DNA of 64,000 nt from assembly GCA_030654835.1 (NCBI GenBank), contig JAURWS010000030.1:186001-250000 (forward strand). Reading direction: 5' to 3'. This DNA comes from Gammaproteobacteria bacterium. Its GTDB lineage: Bacteria; Pseudomonadota; Gammaproteobacteria; Pseudomonadales; Pseudohongiellaceae. Positions 1 to 7,922 of the stretch are shown here, one piece after another (the stretch's first letter is position 1; the number at the start of each line of letters is the position of its first letter). The notes beneath the pieces were generated by a model. That model worked only from the letters and a program-made list of their open reading frames with translations, did not search any database and had not been told where the DNA came from. Both the position numbers and the translations under genes were made by a program.

Positions 1-1
1 G

Positions 2-451
2 TTCATCCCGCTGAAGATCATGTATCCGCAAGCCGACATTCCCTGCGTGCAATTATCTCTGGTCAACACGCTCGATCCGCTCGTCCACATCGAAATGGGC
101 AATGCACTGCGCAGCCTGGCAGACCGACGAGTTCTGATCATCGGTTCAGGATTTTCCTTCCACAATCTGAGAGCATTTTTCTCGGCCGATTCCGCTGATT
201 CTCGTCAGCGCAACGATGCCTTCGAAACGTGGTTGCAGAACACCTGCAGTGATCGTGAACTCCCCGAGCACGCCAGGCGTGAACAACTGATTCACTGGAG
301 CAAGGCGCCAGGAGCCCGCTTCTGTCATCCGCGCGAAGAACATCTGTTGCCGCTGCATGTGTGCTACGGCGCAGCGCAAACTCCCTGCGCGCAGCTGTAC
401 GAAGTTGTCGTCATGAACAAGAAGGCGAGTATGTATTTGTGGAAAGTCTAG
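2..451 (+). CDS. DODA-type extradiol ring-cleavage dioxygenase, C-terminal part (5' end outside window)
   Basis: The frame is already open at the window edge and stops at 449-451, so only about the last 149 residues are present. The visible part begins FIPLKIMYPQADIPCVQLSL and carries the block HPREEHLLPLHVCYGAA, both typical of the C-terminal half of the LigB/DODA family (4,5-DOPA dioxygenase, YgiD type), metal-dependent enzymes that open catechol-like rings. The N-terminal metal-binding histidines lie outside the window. The ATG at position 20 is internal to the domain and is not the start. The next gene begins 8 bases after the stop, which suggests one transcript. Family assignment is fairly secure; the substrate cannot be inferred. 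Confidence 0.8.
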   Translation, partial: FIPLKIMYPQADIPCVQLSLVNTLDPLVHIEMGNALRSLADRRVLIIGSGFSFHNLRAFFSADSADSRQRNDAFETWLQNTCSDRELPEHARREQLIHWSKAPGARFCHPREEHLLPLHVCYGAAQTPCAQLYEVVVMNKKASMYLWKV

Positions 452-459
452 GGAGTCGT

Positions 460-1260
460 ATGGCGAGCACACCAGAAAATGACGACTTCTACCTCGACGA
501 GCGCGGCCTCGCTTCCTACTTCGAGTGCTCATGGCTGAGCAAATTCCGTGAGCTCGGCAACGCTACACCACTGACATCTGCATCAGGAAAAATTCCCGAA
601 GATTTTATCGACTCGCCATTCTTTGCCAAGGTTGCCGGCTTTGTCTTCGACAACACCAAAGAGTTTTTCCCTGCTCCTCAAAATATGTTGGAGATTGGTC
701 CCGCTCTCGGCCGGACCTGTCATCAAACGTTGCAAAATTTTCCTTCCATCACCAGCGTCACCGTTGTCGAACCATCAAAGAGATTGTTGAACGGTTTTCG
801 AAGACTGCTGGTGGAAGGCCAGATCACATCTTTCCCCTACATCCACAGCCTTCGAGAATTCAAATCGCTAGAGGTTGATACCCGCAGGATAGCGGATGAA
901 TATCGTCATGTGGATTTCACGCTGATCAATGAGCCCATGCAATCGAACACAATTACCGGTCAGTTCGATCTGGTGTATTGCCTGAATGTCATCGATCAAG
1001 TCACGACACCCATCGAGATCGTCAGCGCTGCGAAAGCCTGCACGAAACGCAATGGCATTTTGGTGCTCGCCTGCAGTTATCAATGGAGCAAGAAATATCT
1101 GGAAAGACCTCAAGACATGGTAGGCGATATCAACGAGTACTTCGATACGTCATGGGAGCAACTCGGCGAAACCAACTTCGAATACAAGTTCAGATTCAAC
1201 GAGCGCTTCTCGCAGTTGTTCTGCGTCCACGTGGTGTTGTATCGAAAGAGCGCTCTGTGA
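460..1260 (+). CDS. SAM-dependent methyltransferase (class I fold)
   Basis: A 266-residue protein. I chose ATG 460, preceded by a short GGAG, rather than the longer frame from 361, which would overlap the dioxygenase. Motif I is MLEIGPALGRT (residues 76-86), the SAM-binding glycine loop; VTVVEPS around residue 100 supplies the acidic residue expected to bind the ribose; FDLVYCLNVID around residue 170 matches motif IV. There is no signal peptide, so it is probably cytoplasmic. Tight linkage to the ring-cleavage dioxygenase suggests that both act on the same small phenolic or betalamic-type compound, but this is inference from position only. The acceptor substrate is unknown. Confidence 0.75.
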   Translation: MASTPENDDFYLDERGLASYFECSWLSKFRELGNATPLTSASGKIPEDFIDSPFFAKVAGFVFDNTKEFFPAPQNMLEIGPALGRTCHQTLQNFPSITSVTVVEPSKRLLNGFRRLLVEGQITSFPYIHSLREFKSLEVDTRRIADEYRHVDFTLINEPMQSNTITGQFDLVYCLNVIDQVTTPIEIVSAAKACTKRNGILVLACSYQWSKKYLERPQDMVGDINEYFDTSWEQLGETNFEYKFRFNERFSQLFCVHVVLYRKSAL

Positions 1261-1297
1261 GAGCGTTCAACACTTTCGTGAGCTAACCCATTGAAGA

Positions 1298-2212
1298 ATG
1301 CTTGGAGAGAGTAAACCGATATCGGATAAATTCATGGACATGACCTCAGATAAAAAACAACTCCCGCTTTTTATGCTTGATGAAGAAGGCCCTGGAAATG
1401 AGGTGCAAACTTCCCTGGAAAAGGCTGAGACCGAGTCGTCTTTTGGAAGCTACATTGTTTATGTAGATGAAAGCGGTGATCACAGCTTGACGAGTATCGA
1501 CTCAAATTATCCGATATTTGTGCTGGCGTTCTGTGTATTTCATAAGCGTCATTACAGTGAAGTCATTGTGCCCGCTTTGGAGAAATTCAAATTCAGTTAC
1601 TTCGGACATGATCAGGTTGTTCTGCATGAAAACGAGATCAGAAAAGAGAAGGGAGCATTCAATATTTTCAAAAGTCGTGCTGACAAGCACCAGTTCCTTG
1701 ATGGTTTAACGGCAATTATTGACCAAAGCAACTTTATTTTGATCAGCTGCACAATTGATAAACGCCTAATCCGAACTCAGAGTGATATAGAGTCAAATCC
1801 TTACCATACTGCACTAGGATTTTGTATGGAGTCCCTGTATGAATTTTTGCAGGAAAAAGGTCAGCAAAAGAAGAGGACGCATATCGTGGTGGAATGCAGA
1901 GGAGATAAAGAAGACAAGGATCTTGAGCTGGAGTTTCGACGAATCTGCGATGGCAGTAACAGGGTAGAGGCAATCTTGCCATTCGAGCTGCGATTCGCCG
2001 ACAAGAAAGCAATGTCTGCGGGGTTGCAATTAGCTGATCTGGTTGCACGCCCAATTGGTCTGAAGACTTTACGGCCGAGCCAGGAGAACAGGGCCTTTGA
2101 TGTTTTGAAGCGAAAATTCTATTGTGATGGAGGCAGGCAGAGTGTTGGGCAAGGCTACGAGGGGGTTGGAATGAGGATTTATCCTGTCCCAGAAAGCGAA
2201 AAGCCCCGATGA
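1298..2212 (+). CDS. DUF3800 domain protein
   Basis: A 304-residue protein with the DUF3800 signature: YIVYVDESGDHS near residue 53, a HENEIRKEKG segment in the middle and LQLADLVARPI near residue 250. The family is predicted to have an RNase H-like fold with conserved acidic residues (here the D and E of VDESG) and often sits in mobile or defence-associated DNA; its activity is not established. The start is uncertain: ATG 1298 has a GAAG very close to it, while ATGs at 1334 and 1343 lack good ribosome sites. The gene is visibly A+T-richer than its neighbours, suggesting transfer. No partner gene is recognisable on either side. Confidence 0.75.
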   Translation: MLGESKPISDKFMDMTSDKKQLPLFMLDEEGPGNEVQTSLEKAETESSFGSYIVYVDESGDHSLTSIDSNYPIFVLAFCVFHKRHYSEVIVPALEKFKFSYFGHDQVVLHENEIRKEKGAFNIFKSRADKHQFLDGLTAIIDQSNFILISCTIDKRLIRTQSDIESNPYHTALGFCMESLYEFLQEKGQQKKRTHIVVECRGDKEDKDLELEFRRICDGSNRVEAILPFELRFADKKAMSAGLQLADLVARPIGLKTLRPSQENRAFDVLKRKFYCDGGRQSVGQGYEGVGMRIYPVPESEKPR

Positions 2213-2333
2213 CACTCACCGAGGCTATAACGCCGACCGGGCACCCCCAATCCACTTGCGATAGAGTTTAGATGAATTGCTGCAGGGGTTCAATCCTGCA
2301 AAAGGTGCGATCAGTAATTCGCAAGGAGAACTC

Positions 2334-2651
2334 ATGAAATTCAACCGCTTCCTGATAATTTGCTTCCTCGTTGGCCCAGCACTTTCCTACCCAGCGGAGT
2401 TCGGCTCTCCCCAAGAGCGCATGGACAAGGTTCAAGATTTATATGCAGCTGCGCAGGGAATTCCAATGGGCCGAGGGAAGCTGCTGGACCTCTGCAAAGG
2501 CTTGGATGGGATGCGGTGGTGTGAAGGATATATTGCGGCAATTCTCACGGTGTACCAAATACCGCGCGAATGCTTACCCAGAACTGATATGGCACCCTTC
2601 ATGAATGGTGAGGTTTGGGAGCTAACCTCTACATGGTTATTAAGGAGTTAA
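2334..2651 (+). CDS. Small secreted Rap1a/Tai-like protein, C-terminally short
   Basis: A 105-residue protein starting at ATG 2334 with AAGGAG at 2322-2327. Residues 1-19 form a signal peptide (KFNRFLIICFLVGPALSYPA). The body shows the Rap1a/Tai pattern: LLDLCKG, then MRWCEGYIAA, then CLP, three cysteines at family spacing. Rap1a-type proteins are periplasmic immunity factors for type VI amidase effectors, though many family members have no such partner. Here the protein stops at VWELTSTWLLRS, well before the usual C-terminal helices, so it may be truncated. No type VI effector lies nearby. The stop codon is two bases before the next start, indicating translational linkage. Confidence 0.6.
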   Translation: MKFNRFLIICFLVGPALSYPAEFGSPQERMDKVQDLYAAAQGIPMGRGKLLDLCKGLDGMRWCEGYIAAILTVYQIPRECLPRTDMAPFMNGEVWELTSTWLLRS

Positions 2652-2653
2652 GC

Positions 2654-3571
2654 ATGAACTCAGTCAGATCGAACCGCCACGCTGTTGCGCTCGCTTTCAT
2701 TGCAGCGTTGAGTACCACCACGTCAGTGCCCGCCGCTGAATATGTCGACACCGTTCCACTCACACTGCTGCAAGGGTTGTTTGCGGGGCCTTCGGGGGTC
2801 GGCTTGCGGGCATACTCGGAATTTCCGGAACGATTCCCCGACATTGTGATTCCGCCTGGCTTTTCTATGGTGGGGAGCATCGATATGGGAAATAGCATGC
2901 GTGTGGTGATGCAGACAGAGAGGGAGCGTGATGAGGCTTTGGGCATGCTTTCCGAGATACTTTCGAGTGCCGGATTCTCTGACGTGCAAACGGTGGCTGA
3001 TAGAGCGCCGACAGGGTTTGTGACACAGGAGGCTCAGTCGCGTCGGGTGCTGTGTCGTGATGATCTCGGATACTTGACAGTGGCTTTTACAGAGCAACCC
3101 GGCCTCAATCTGATTTTACTTAGTACCTCGGCGGCGACGTTAAGCTCAGGTGCTTCCGCTTGTGTTGCGCGGGCGAATTCTGGAGGACCTTTCTTCGATC
3201 TTTCAGCCAGAACGATGCAGAATCTTGCTCAGCACATGCCGGTGATGAATATTCCCGCCGCCGCCAATCAGTCTCCCCAACCATTTCTGAGTTCTGGCGG
3301 ATCAAGTGCTTCCGGAGGAACTGTTGAGACCAGCTCCACGTTTACAAGCGACATGACAGTGCCGCAGTTGTACAGACACTTCGCCGATCAGATTGGCTCG
3401 CAAGGTTGGGCGCTGGACAGTGAAGGGGCTGGCCAGCTGACGGGAAGTGGGAATTGGATCAAGATCGTGGAGGACGATATGTATCTGCACGGCAGCTTTA
3501 CAATCGTGCAGAACTCGCCGTCCACCTTTGCGATTCGTTTCAGGCTGACAACGCTGGATCCAGGACTTTAA
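2654..3571 (+). CDS. Secreted protein of unknown function
   Basis: A 305-residue protein starting at ATG 2654, chosen because AAGGAG lies 7 bases upstream and a signal peptide follows directly (MNSVRSNRHAVALAFIAAL, cleavage likely after PAA near residue 29). Two similar lobes are suggested: LLQGLFAGPSG with a VMQTERERDEALGMLSEIL helix early, and MTVPQLYRHFADQIGSQGW late, both resembling the short alpha/beta segments of small periplasmic sensor or binding domains. I do not recognise a named family. It is linked to the preceding Rap1a-like gene by a two-base gap, so the pair is probably co-translated and works in the periplasm. Confidence 0.6.
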   Translation: MNSVRSNRHAVALAFIAALSTTTSVPAAEYVDTVPLTLLQGLFAGPSGVGLRAYSEFPERFPDIVIPPGFSMVGSIDMGNSMRVVMQTERERDEALGMLSEILSSAGFSDVQTVADRAPTGFVTQEAQSRRVLCRDDLGYLTVAFTEQPGLNLILLSTSAATLSSGASACVARANSGGPFFDLSARTMQNLAQHMPVMNIPAAANQSPQPFLSSGGSSASGGTVETSSTFTSDMTVPQLYRHFADQIGSQGWALDSEGAGQLTGSGNWIKIVEDDMYLHGSFTIVQNSPSTFAIRFRLTTLDPGL

Positions 3572-3576
3572 GACAC

Positions 3577-3801
3577 ATGCTGCAGGATCTCATCCCCGAT
3601 GTACGCGATGGCCTGACCCGCAAGGAACGAGCTGTCCTCTACTGTCTGCGCGAGACGCAGAACGAACTCAATGGCAGGAACGTTCCGACACTCATGCTCT
3701 ACGGCCGCGTCGTGGAAAAAGTGGATATGAGCCAGACGGAATTCCAGGCGATTCTGACTAGAATGGTGGGACTGCATGGTTATCCAAAGAGCAGCCGCTG
3801 A
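3577..3801 (+). CDS. Small conserved hypothetical protein (74 aa)
   Basis: A 74-residue protein from ATG 3577, five bases after the preceding stop. The sequence LTRKERAVLYCLRETQNEL followed by VPTLMLYGRVVE and MSQTEFQAILTRM is compact and predicted mostly helical, with a layout like a small winged-helix or DNA-binding fold. No signal peptide or membrane segment is present. The frame remains open upstream inside the previous gene, but that part has no protein-like character, so I start at the methionine. Function unknown. Confidence 0.5.
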   Translation: MLQDLIPDVRDGLTRKERAVLYCLRETQNELNGRNVPTLMLYGRVVEKVDMSQTEFQAILTRMVGLHGYPKSSR

Positions 3802-3840
3802 TCGTCGTTTCAACATCGTAAATCTTCAACAAAGGAACCT

Positions 3841-4149
3841 ATGTCACATTTTCCCAAGCTCCTCCGCGATCTCCCAAAATTCGAAGGCCCCTTCGATGCC
3901 TTCAAGCTGGCAGCACAGGGCGGCGACGTTCTGTTTGCATCTTACCCGGCGAATACGACAATCCCCGAGCACAATCACGACACCGAGAATGTCGGCGTCA
4001 TCACGCAAGGCGAACTAATTTTGACGCTCGATGGCAAGGAAACGCGGTATGGTCCGGGCGATTGGTATCACGTTCCGGCGAGTGCGATGCATGCCGCGCG
4101 ATTCGAGACGGAAACTTCGGAAGTCGAGTTCTGGTTTTACGCTAAGTGA
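3841..4149 (+). CDS. Cupin-domain protein
   Basis: A 102-residue single-domain cupin starting at ATG 3841 with AAAGGA six bases upstream. The two cupin motifs are visible: IPEHNHDTENVGVITQGEL (residues 41-59), giving the His-x-His metal ligands and a glutamate, and YGPGDWYHVPASAMHAAR (about 70-87) with the second histidine. Such small cupins bind a metal and act as isomerases, dioxygenases or sensors; the sequence alone does not say which. The last 8 bases overlap the antisense ATPase relic that follows. It is probably an independent unit. Confidence 0.8.
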   Translation: MSHFPKLLRDLPKFEGPFDAFKLAAQGGDVLFASYPANTTIPEHNHDTENVGVITQGELILTLDGKETRYGPGDWYHVPASAMHAARFETETSEVEFWFYAK

Positions 4150-4444
4150 ACAAGCCAATCGGCACTGCAAACAGGTGTTTGCCAAAGGGCAGTATGTTCT
4201 CGCCATCGTATAGCACCACGCCTGCGGCAAACTGTTCGCCGCAGAGGTCCTGCAATTTTTTCAGACCTTTGAAATCCCCTTGAGTCACGGTCGCGGCAGC
4301 TTTGATTTCGATGCCTGCCAGTTGCCTGCCTTGTTCGACAACGATGTCTACTTCGACCAGGTCCTTGTTGCGGAAATGGTAGAAACTCAGGGGCTCACTG
4401 TGCGGGTCTGCAGCTCGGCCAAATGTAAATAAGTCTTCGTCCAA
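4142..4444 (-). pseudogene. C-terminal relic of a DUF4143-type ATPase
   Basis: About 100 residues in the minus frame match only the last domain of DUF4143 ATPases: FYHFRNKDLVEVDIVVE, LAGIEIKAAATVTQGDFKGL, GVVLYDGENILPFG. This is the restriction-endonuclease-like C-terminal part. The N-terminal P-loop domain and most of DUF4143 are absent, and the frame is closed by a stop just upstream, so the gene is a remnant. Its broken end coincides with the 22-bp tandem repeat at 4430-4473. It belongs to a different subfamily from the intact ATPase at 7974-9122, so it is not a local duplicate of it. Confidence 0.75.
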
Positions 4445-4473
4445 ATGAAAATAAATCTTCGTCCAAACGAAAA
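4430..4473. repeat. Two tandem copies of a 22-bp unit at the broken end of the ATPase relic
   Basis: Positions 4430-4451 and 4452-4473 are copies of the same 22-bp unit differing at two bases (core CTTCGTCCAAA). A weaker third copy continues into the relic. It may be the scar of the deletion that removed the 5' part of the ATPase gene, through replication slippage. Confidence 0.7.
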
Positions 4474-4477
4474 TTAG

Positions 4478-5035
4478 CTATGCCACCACCCGCAACACCA
4501 TCACGCGCAATGCCTGCGTGAGCTGCTGTAAATGTGCGATATCTCTGGCCTCGTGCTTGATGGTGAGCGTGGATTTCTGGATGAAGTCGGCAAGCTGCTC
4601 CAGTGACATGCCAGCAGCTTCGATTCTGGCCTTGCGGGGCCGCAGGATGTCTTCGATCAACGTCTGATAGCGCGCCGAGGCTGCCGTGAGTTCCTCCTTG
4701 CAGGCGCTGTTGAATCCGCTGACGATGTCGTTGGCATCGGGGGATGCGTGCAGCAGTTCGAAGCTGCGCACGGCGGTGTGGTGGATGACCACGTCCAGTT
4801 GCGCGGCCAGATCGGTGGTCTTCGCGCAGTCGGCAACAATGTCGGCCACGTTGCGGTCCGCCAGATAACGGATGCTGGCGCGCAGCAGGTCTTCCTTGCT
4901 GGCGAAGCTGGCATAGAGCGTCTGCCGCGAGATGCCGGCTTCCTGCGCCACGTCGCTCATGGTGGTGCGCGCCATGCCATAGCGCAGAATCATGCGAATG
5001 GCGGCTTCAACGATTTTGATTTCACGGGGTTCCAT
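4478..5035 (-). CDS. TetR/AcrR family transcriptional regulator
   Basis: A 185-residue regulator. The N-terminal helix-turn-helix is clear: IVEAAIRMILRYGMARTTM, then DVAQEAGISRQTLYASFASK (about residues 28-47), then EDLLRASI. The remaining 130 residues are the variable helical ligand-binding domain. It is transcribed divergently from the molybdenum hydroxylase operon that starts at 5144, and a palindrome (TTGAC-N5-GTCAA, 5057-5071) lies in the shared promoter region. The simplest reading is that it represses the operon, and probably itself, until an N-heterocycle or aldehyde ligand binds; the ligand is inference. ATG 5033-5035 is the only sensible start. Confidence 0.88.
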   Translation of the reverse strand: MEPREIKIVEAAIRMILRYGMARTTMSDVAQEAGISRQTLYASFASKEDLLRASIRYLADRNVADIVADCAKTTDLAAQLDVVIHHTAVRSFELLHASPDANDIVSGFNSACKEELTAASARYQTLIEDILRPRKARIEAAGMSLEQLADFIQKSTLTIKHEARDIAHLQQLTQALRVMVLRVVA

Positions 5036-5056
5036 GGCTTTGCATCTTTACAGAAA

Positions 5057-5085
5057 TTGACTATTTGTCAACCTTCGCTTATAAG
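5057..5085 (+). promoter_or_regulatory. Promoter of the hydroxylase operon with overlapping TetR-type operator
   Basis: TTGACT at 5057-5062 and TATAAG at 5080-5085 are separated by exactly 17 bases, a near-consensus sigma-70 promoter reading toward 5144. The perfect palindrome TTGAC-TATTT-GTCAA (5057-5071) covers the -35 hexamer. On the other strand the same palindrome supplies a TTGACA that could be the -35 of the regulator gene, so one bound dimer could block both directions. Confidence 0.65.
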
Positions 5086-5143
5086 TCACGCCTATTAGTT
5101 ACGCCACACCGCTATCAACTCGACCCCAGTCTCAGGAGGACTC

Positions 5144-5620
5144 ATGGCCTATCAATTAACCATCAACGGACAGACCCACGAAGTGGATGTCGACGGCGAC
5201 ATGCCGCTGCTGTGGGTGGTTCGCGATCACCTCAACTTCACCGGCAGCAAGTTCGGCTGCGGAGTCGCCCAATGTGGCGCCTGCACCATGCAGATCGACG
5301 GCGTGGCCCAGCGTACCTGTGCGCTGACCATTGCCAATGCCGTGGGCAAGAACATCACCACCATCGAAGGGTTGCAGTCGCCCCAGGCGCTTGCTCTGCA
5401 GGCAGCGTGGGTAGAGCTGCAGGTGCCGCAGTGCGGTTACTGCCAGTCCGGGCAGATCATGTCCGCCACGGCGTTGCTGGAGAAGAATGCCAGCCCGACC
5501 GACGCCGACATTGAAGCGGCCATGTCCGGCAACATCTGCCGCTGTGGCACTTACTCACGCATCAAGGCGGGCATTCACATGGCGGCCGCGCAGGTCAAGA
5601 ACGCAGGGGGAGCCGCATAA
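5144..5620 (+). CDS. iorA: (2Fe-2S) small subunit of a molybdenum hydroxylase (IorA/CoxS type)
   Basis: A 158-residue protein carrying both iron-sulfur sites of the xanthine oxidase family small subunit: the plant-ferredoxin-type cluster in FGCGVAQCGACTM with the distal cysteine in RTCAL, and the helical-domain cluster in QCGYCQSGQIM and GNICRCGTY. It passes electrons from the molybdenum centre of the partner to an external acceptor. Length and motif order fit the two-subunit isoquinoline 1-oxidoreductase type, which has no separate FAD subunit. AGGAGG stands 7 bases before ATG 5144. The stop overlaps the start of the large subunit (TAATG), so the two are co-translated. The exact substrate is not determined. 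Confidence 0.9.
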   Translation: MAYQLTINGQTHEVDVDGDMPLLWVVRDHLNFTGSKFGCGVAQCGACTMQIDGVAQRTCALTIANAVGKNITTIEGLQSPQALALQAAWVELQVPQCGYCQSGQIMSATALLEKNASPTDADIEAAMSGNICRCGTYSRIKAGIHMAAAQVKNAGGAA

Positions 5621-7824
5621 TGAATCTTCAACGTCTGTTTGGCAGCAAAGCTGGCAAAGATAGCAACTCCGGCAACCTCAGCCGCCGCTCCTTCCTGAAG
5701 ATCACCGCTGGCGGGACTGCGGGCCTTGTGCTGGGCGTGAACCTCACCGGCTCAGCCGCCGTTGCACAATCTGCTGCGCAATCCGCTGCGGAAGGCGCGA
5801 TGGAATTCAACGCCTTCGTCAGCATCACACCGGACAACACCGTGAAGGTGCTGATCAAGCATCTGGAGATGGGGCAGGGCGTCTACACCGGTCTGGCCAC
5901 CTGTATCGCTGACGAAATGGATGCTGACTGGGCTCAAGTAGTCTGTGAGCATGCGCCAGCCAACACCGAGAAATACGCCAACCTGCTGATGGGTCAGCAA
6001 GGTACTGGCGGCAGCACTGCTATCGCCAACAGCTTCACGCAGATGCGTCAGGCGGGTGCGGCGGCGAAGTCCATGCTGGTCAGCGCCGCCGCTGCTCAGT
6101 GGGGCGTGCCTGCGAGTGAAATCAAGGTCTCTCAAGGCGTGGTGTCACACGGTTCGCACTCAGCCACTTTCGGCGAGCTGGCCGTGGCGGCAGCGCAACA
6201 ACCTGCGCCGGATGTGAATTCGTTGACGCTCAAAGATCCCTCGGAGTTCACGCTGATCGGCCGCGAGAACACGCTGCGTAAAGATACTGGCAAGCACAAC
6301 GGCACTGCGATCTACACGCAGGACGTGCAGCTCCCGGGCATGCTGACGGCCGTGGTCGCGCACGCGCCGCGCTTCGGTGGTAAGGTCAAGTCACTGGATG
6401 CCACGCAGGCGCTGGCGAGAAGGGGCGTCGAGAAAGTCTTCCAGATCGACACCGGTGTGGTGGTGGTCGCGAGCGATTACTGGACAGCCTTGAAGGGCAG
6501 AGGTTTGCTGCAGATCGAGTGGGACGACACCGCTGCCGAAACCCGCAGCAGTGGCCGCATTCTGGAACAGTTCCGCGAATTGGTGGACACCGATGGCCTC
6601 GTCGCCGAGTCCGAGGGCAATGCCGCCAATGTGCTGAGCCAGTCCAGCGATGTCGAGGAGCTGGTGTTCGAATTCCCGTACCTCGCACACGCGCAGATGG
6701 AACCGCTGAACTGTGTCGCGCAGGTGAACGGCAACAGCGCCGAAATGTGGTACGGCTGTCAGAGCGCAACCGGTGACCAGGCGGCCATCGCTCAACTGTT
6801 AGGCACAGGCATCGAGAACGTGAAGATCAACACCGTGTTCGCCGGTGGCGGCTTCGGTCGTCGTGCCAACCCGATGTCTGACTATGTGCTGGAATCCGTG
6901 CGCATTGCACAGCAGATGCCGGGCACTCCCGTGAAGCTGGTGTGGTCACGCGAAGACGACATGAAGGGCGGTTACTATCGTCCGGCTTATGTGCACAAGC
7001 TGGCTGCGTCGTTGGATAGCAACGGCAAACCGAGTGCAATTCACATTCGTGTTGCGGGGCAATCCATCATGGAAGGCACACCGCTGGCAGCGATGATGAT
7101 GGTCAATGGCATCGACACGACGTCTGTCGAAGGTCTCACTGGAATGACCTACGATATCCCTGAGCGCCAGGTGGAGTTGCATTCCCCTGTCGTAGGCGTG
7201 CCCGTGCAATGGTGGCGTTCGGTCGGCCACACGCACACCGCGTTCAGCAAGGAAGTGTTCATCGATGTGCTGGCGAGAAAGGCCGGCGCTGACCCCGTGC
7301 AGTATCGTCTCGATCTGCTGAAGAACAATCCGCGCGAAACAGCCGTTCTGAAACTCGCTGCCGAAAAGGCGGGTTGGGGCACGAAAGAGTTGCCTGCTGG
7401 CTGGGGACGTGGCGTCGCCGTACACACCTCGTTCGGTTCCACCGTTGCCGAGATTGTAGATGTGTCCGTCACGGGCAAAACCTTCAAGGTGGAGCGCGTG
7501 GTTGCGGCGATTGACTGCGGCATCGCGGTCAATCCGAACGTCGTGCGTGCGCAGGTCGAAGGCGCTATCGCCTACGGTTTGTCTGCGGCACTGGCCGACG
7601 AAGTGACACTGACCGACGGCAACGTGGACCAGACCAACTTCCACACCTATCGTGTGCTGCGCATGGATGCGATGCCGGAAGTGGAAACCCATATCATCGC
7701 TTCCACCAACGCGCCGTCCGGCGTGGGCGAGCCGGGCACCCCGCCCATCGCTCCTGCTGTGGCAAACGCACTGGCTGCGATTACCGGTCAGACACTGACA
7801 CGCTTGCCGCTGAAGCTGGCATAG
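5620..7824 (+). CDS. iorB: Molybdopterin large subunit of a molybdenum hydroxylase (IorB type), Tat-exported
   Basis: A 734-residue molybdenum-cofactor subunit. A Tat signal SRRSFLKITAGGTAGLVLG begins at residue 22, so the folded enzyme is probably moved to the periplasm together with its Fe-S partner. Family landmarks include GQGVYTGLAT, AGGGFGRRANPMSDY (cofactor loop) and GVGEPGTPPIAPAVANAL near the C-terminus, whose glutamate matches the catalytic Glu of xanthine oxidase relatives. The single-chain fusion of the two molybdenum domains and the absence of a CoxM-like FAD gene match isoquinoline 1-oxidoreductase or membrane-linked aldehyde dehydrogenases. Electrons would normally go on to a cytochrome c, which is not encoded here. 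Likely controlled by the divergent TetR protein. Confidence 0.9.
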   Translation: MNLQRLFGSKAGKDSNSGNLSRRSFLKITAGGTAGLVLGVNLTGSAAVAQSAAQSAAEGAMEFNAFVSITPDNTVKVLIKHLEMGQGVYTGLATCIADEMDADWAQVVCEHAPANTEKYANLLMGQQGTGGSTAIANSFTQMRQAGAAAKSMLVSAAAAQWGVPASEIKVSQGVVSHGSHSATFGELAVAAAQQPAPDVNSLTLKDPSEFTLIGRENTLRKDTGKHNGTAIYTQDVQLPGMLTAVVAHAPRFGGKVKSLDATQALARRGVEKVFQIDTGVVVVASDYWTALKGRGLLQIEWDDTAAETRSSGRILEQFRELVDTDGLVAESEGNAANVLSQSSDVEELVFEFPYLAHAQMEPLNCVAQVNGNSAEMWYGCQSATGDQAAIAQLLGTGIENVKINTVFAGGGFGRRANPMSDYVLESVRIAQQMPGTPVKLVWSREDDMKGGYYRPAYVHKLAASLDSNGKPSAIHIRVAGQSIMEGTPLAAMMMVNGIDTTSVEGLTGMTYDIPERQVELHSPVVGVPVQWWRSVGHTHTAFSKEVFIDVLARKAGADPVQYRLDLLKNNPRETAVLKLAAEKAGWGTKELPAGWGRGVAVHTSFGSTVAEIVDVSVTGKTFKVERVVAAIDCGIAVNPNVVRAQVEGAIAYGLSAALADEVTLTDGNVDQTNFHTYRVLRMDAMPEVETHIIASTNAPSGVGEPGTPPIAPAVANALAAITGQTLTRLPLKLA

Positions 7825-7839
7825 CGCTGAGCCTATACC

Positions 7840-7897
7840 TGTGGGAGCGGGCCTTGCCCGCGACAGTTAAAGATCGCGGGCGAGGCCCGCTCCCACA
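7840..7897. repeat. REP doublet (inverted pair)
   Basis: Two copies of a Pseudomonas-type REP core (GTGGGAGCGGGCCTTGCCCG and its inverse) face each other at 7840-7863 and 7874-7897 across a 10-base spacer. It is an extragenic palindrome 3' of the iorAB operon and may act as an mRNA end or stabilising hairpin. It is the only REP pair seen in this window. Confidence 0.9.
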
Positions 7898-7922
7898 CAT
7901 TGGCGGCCGGGAATAGGCAATT

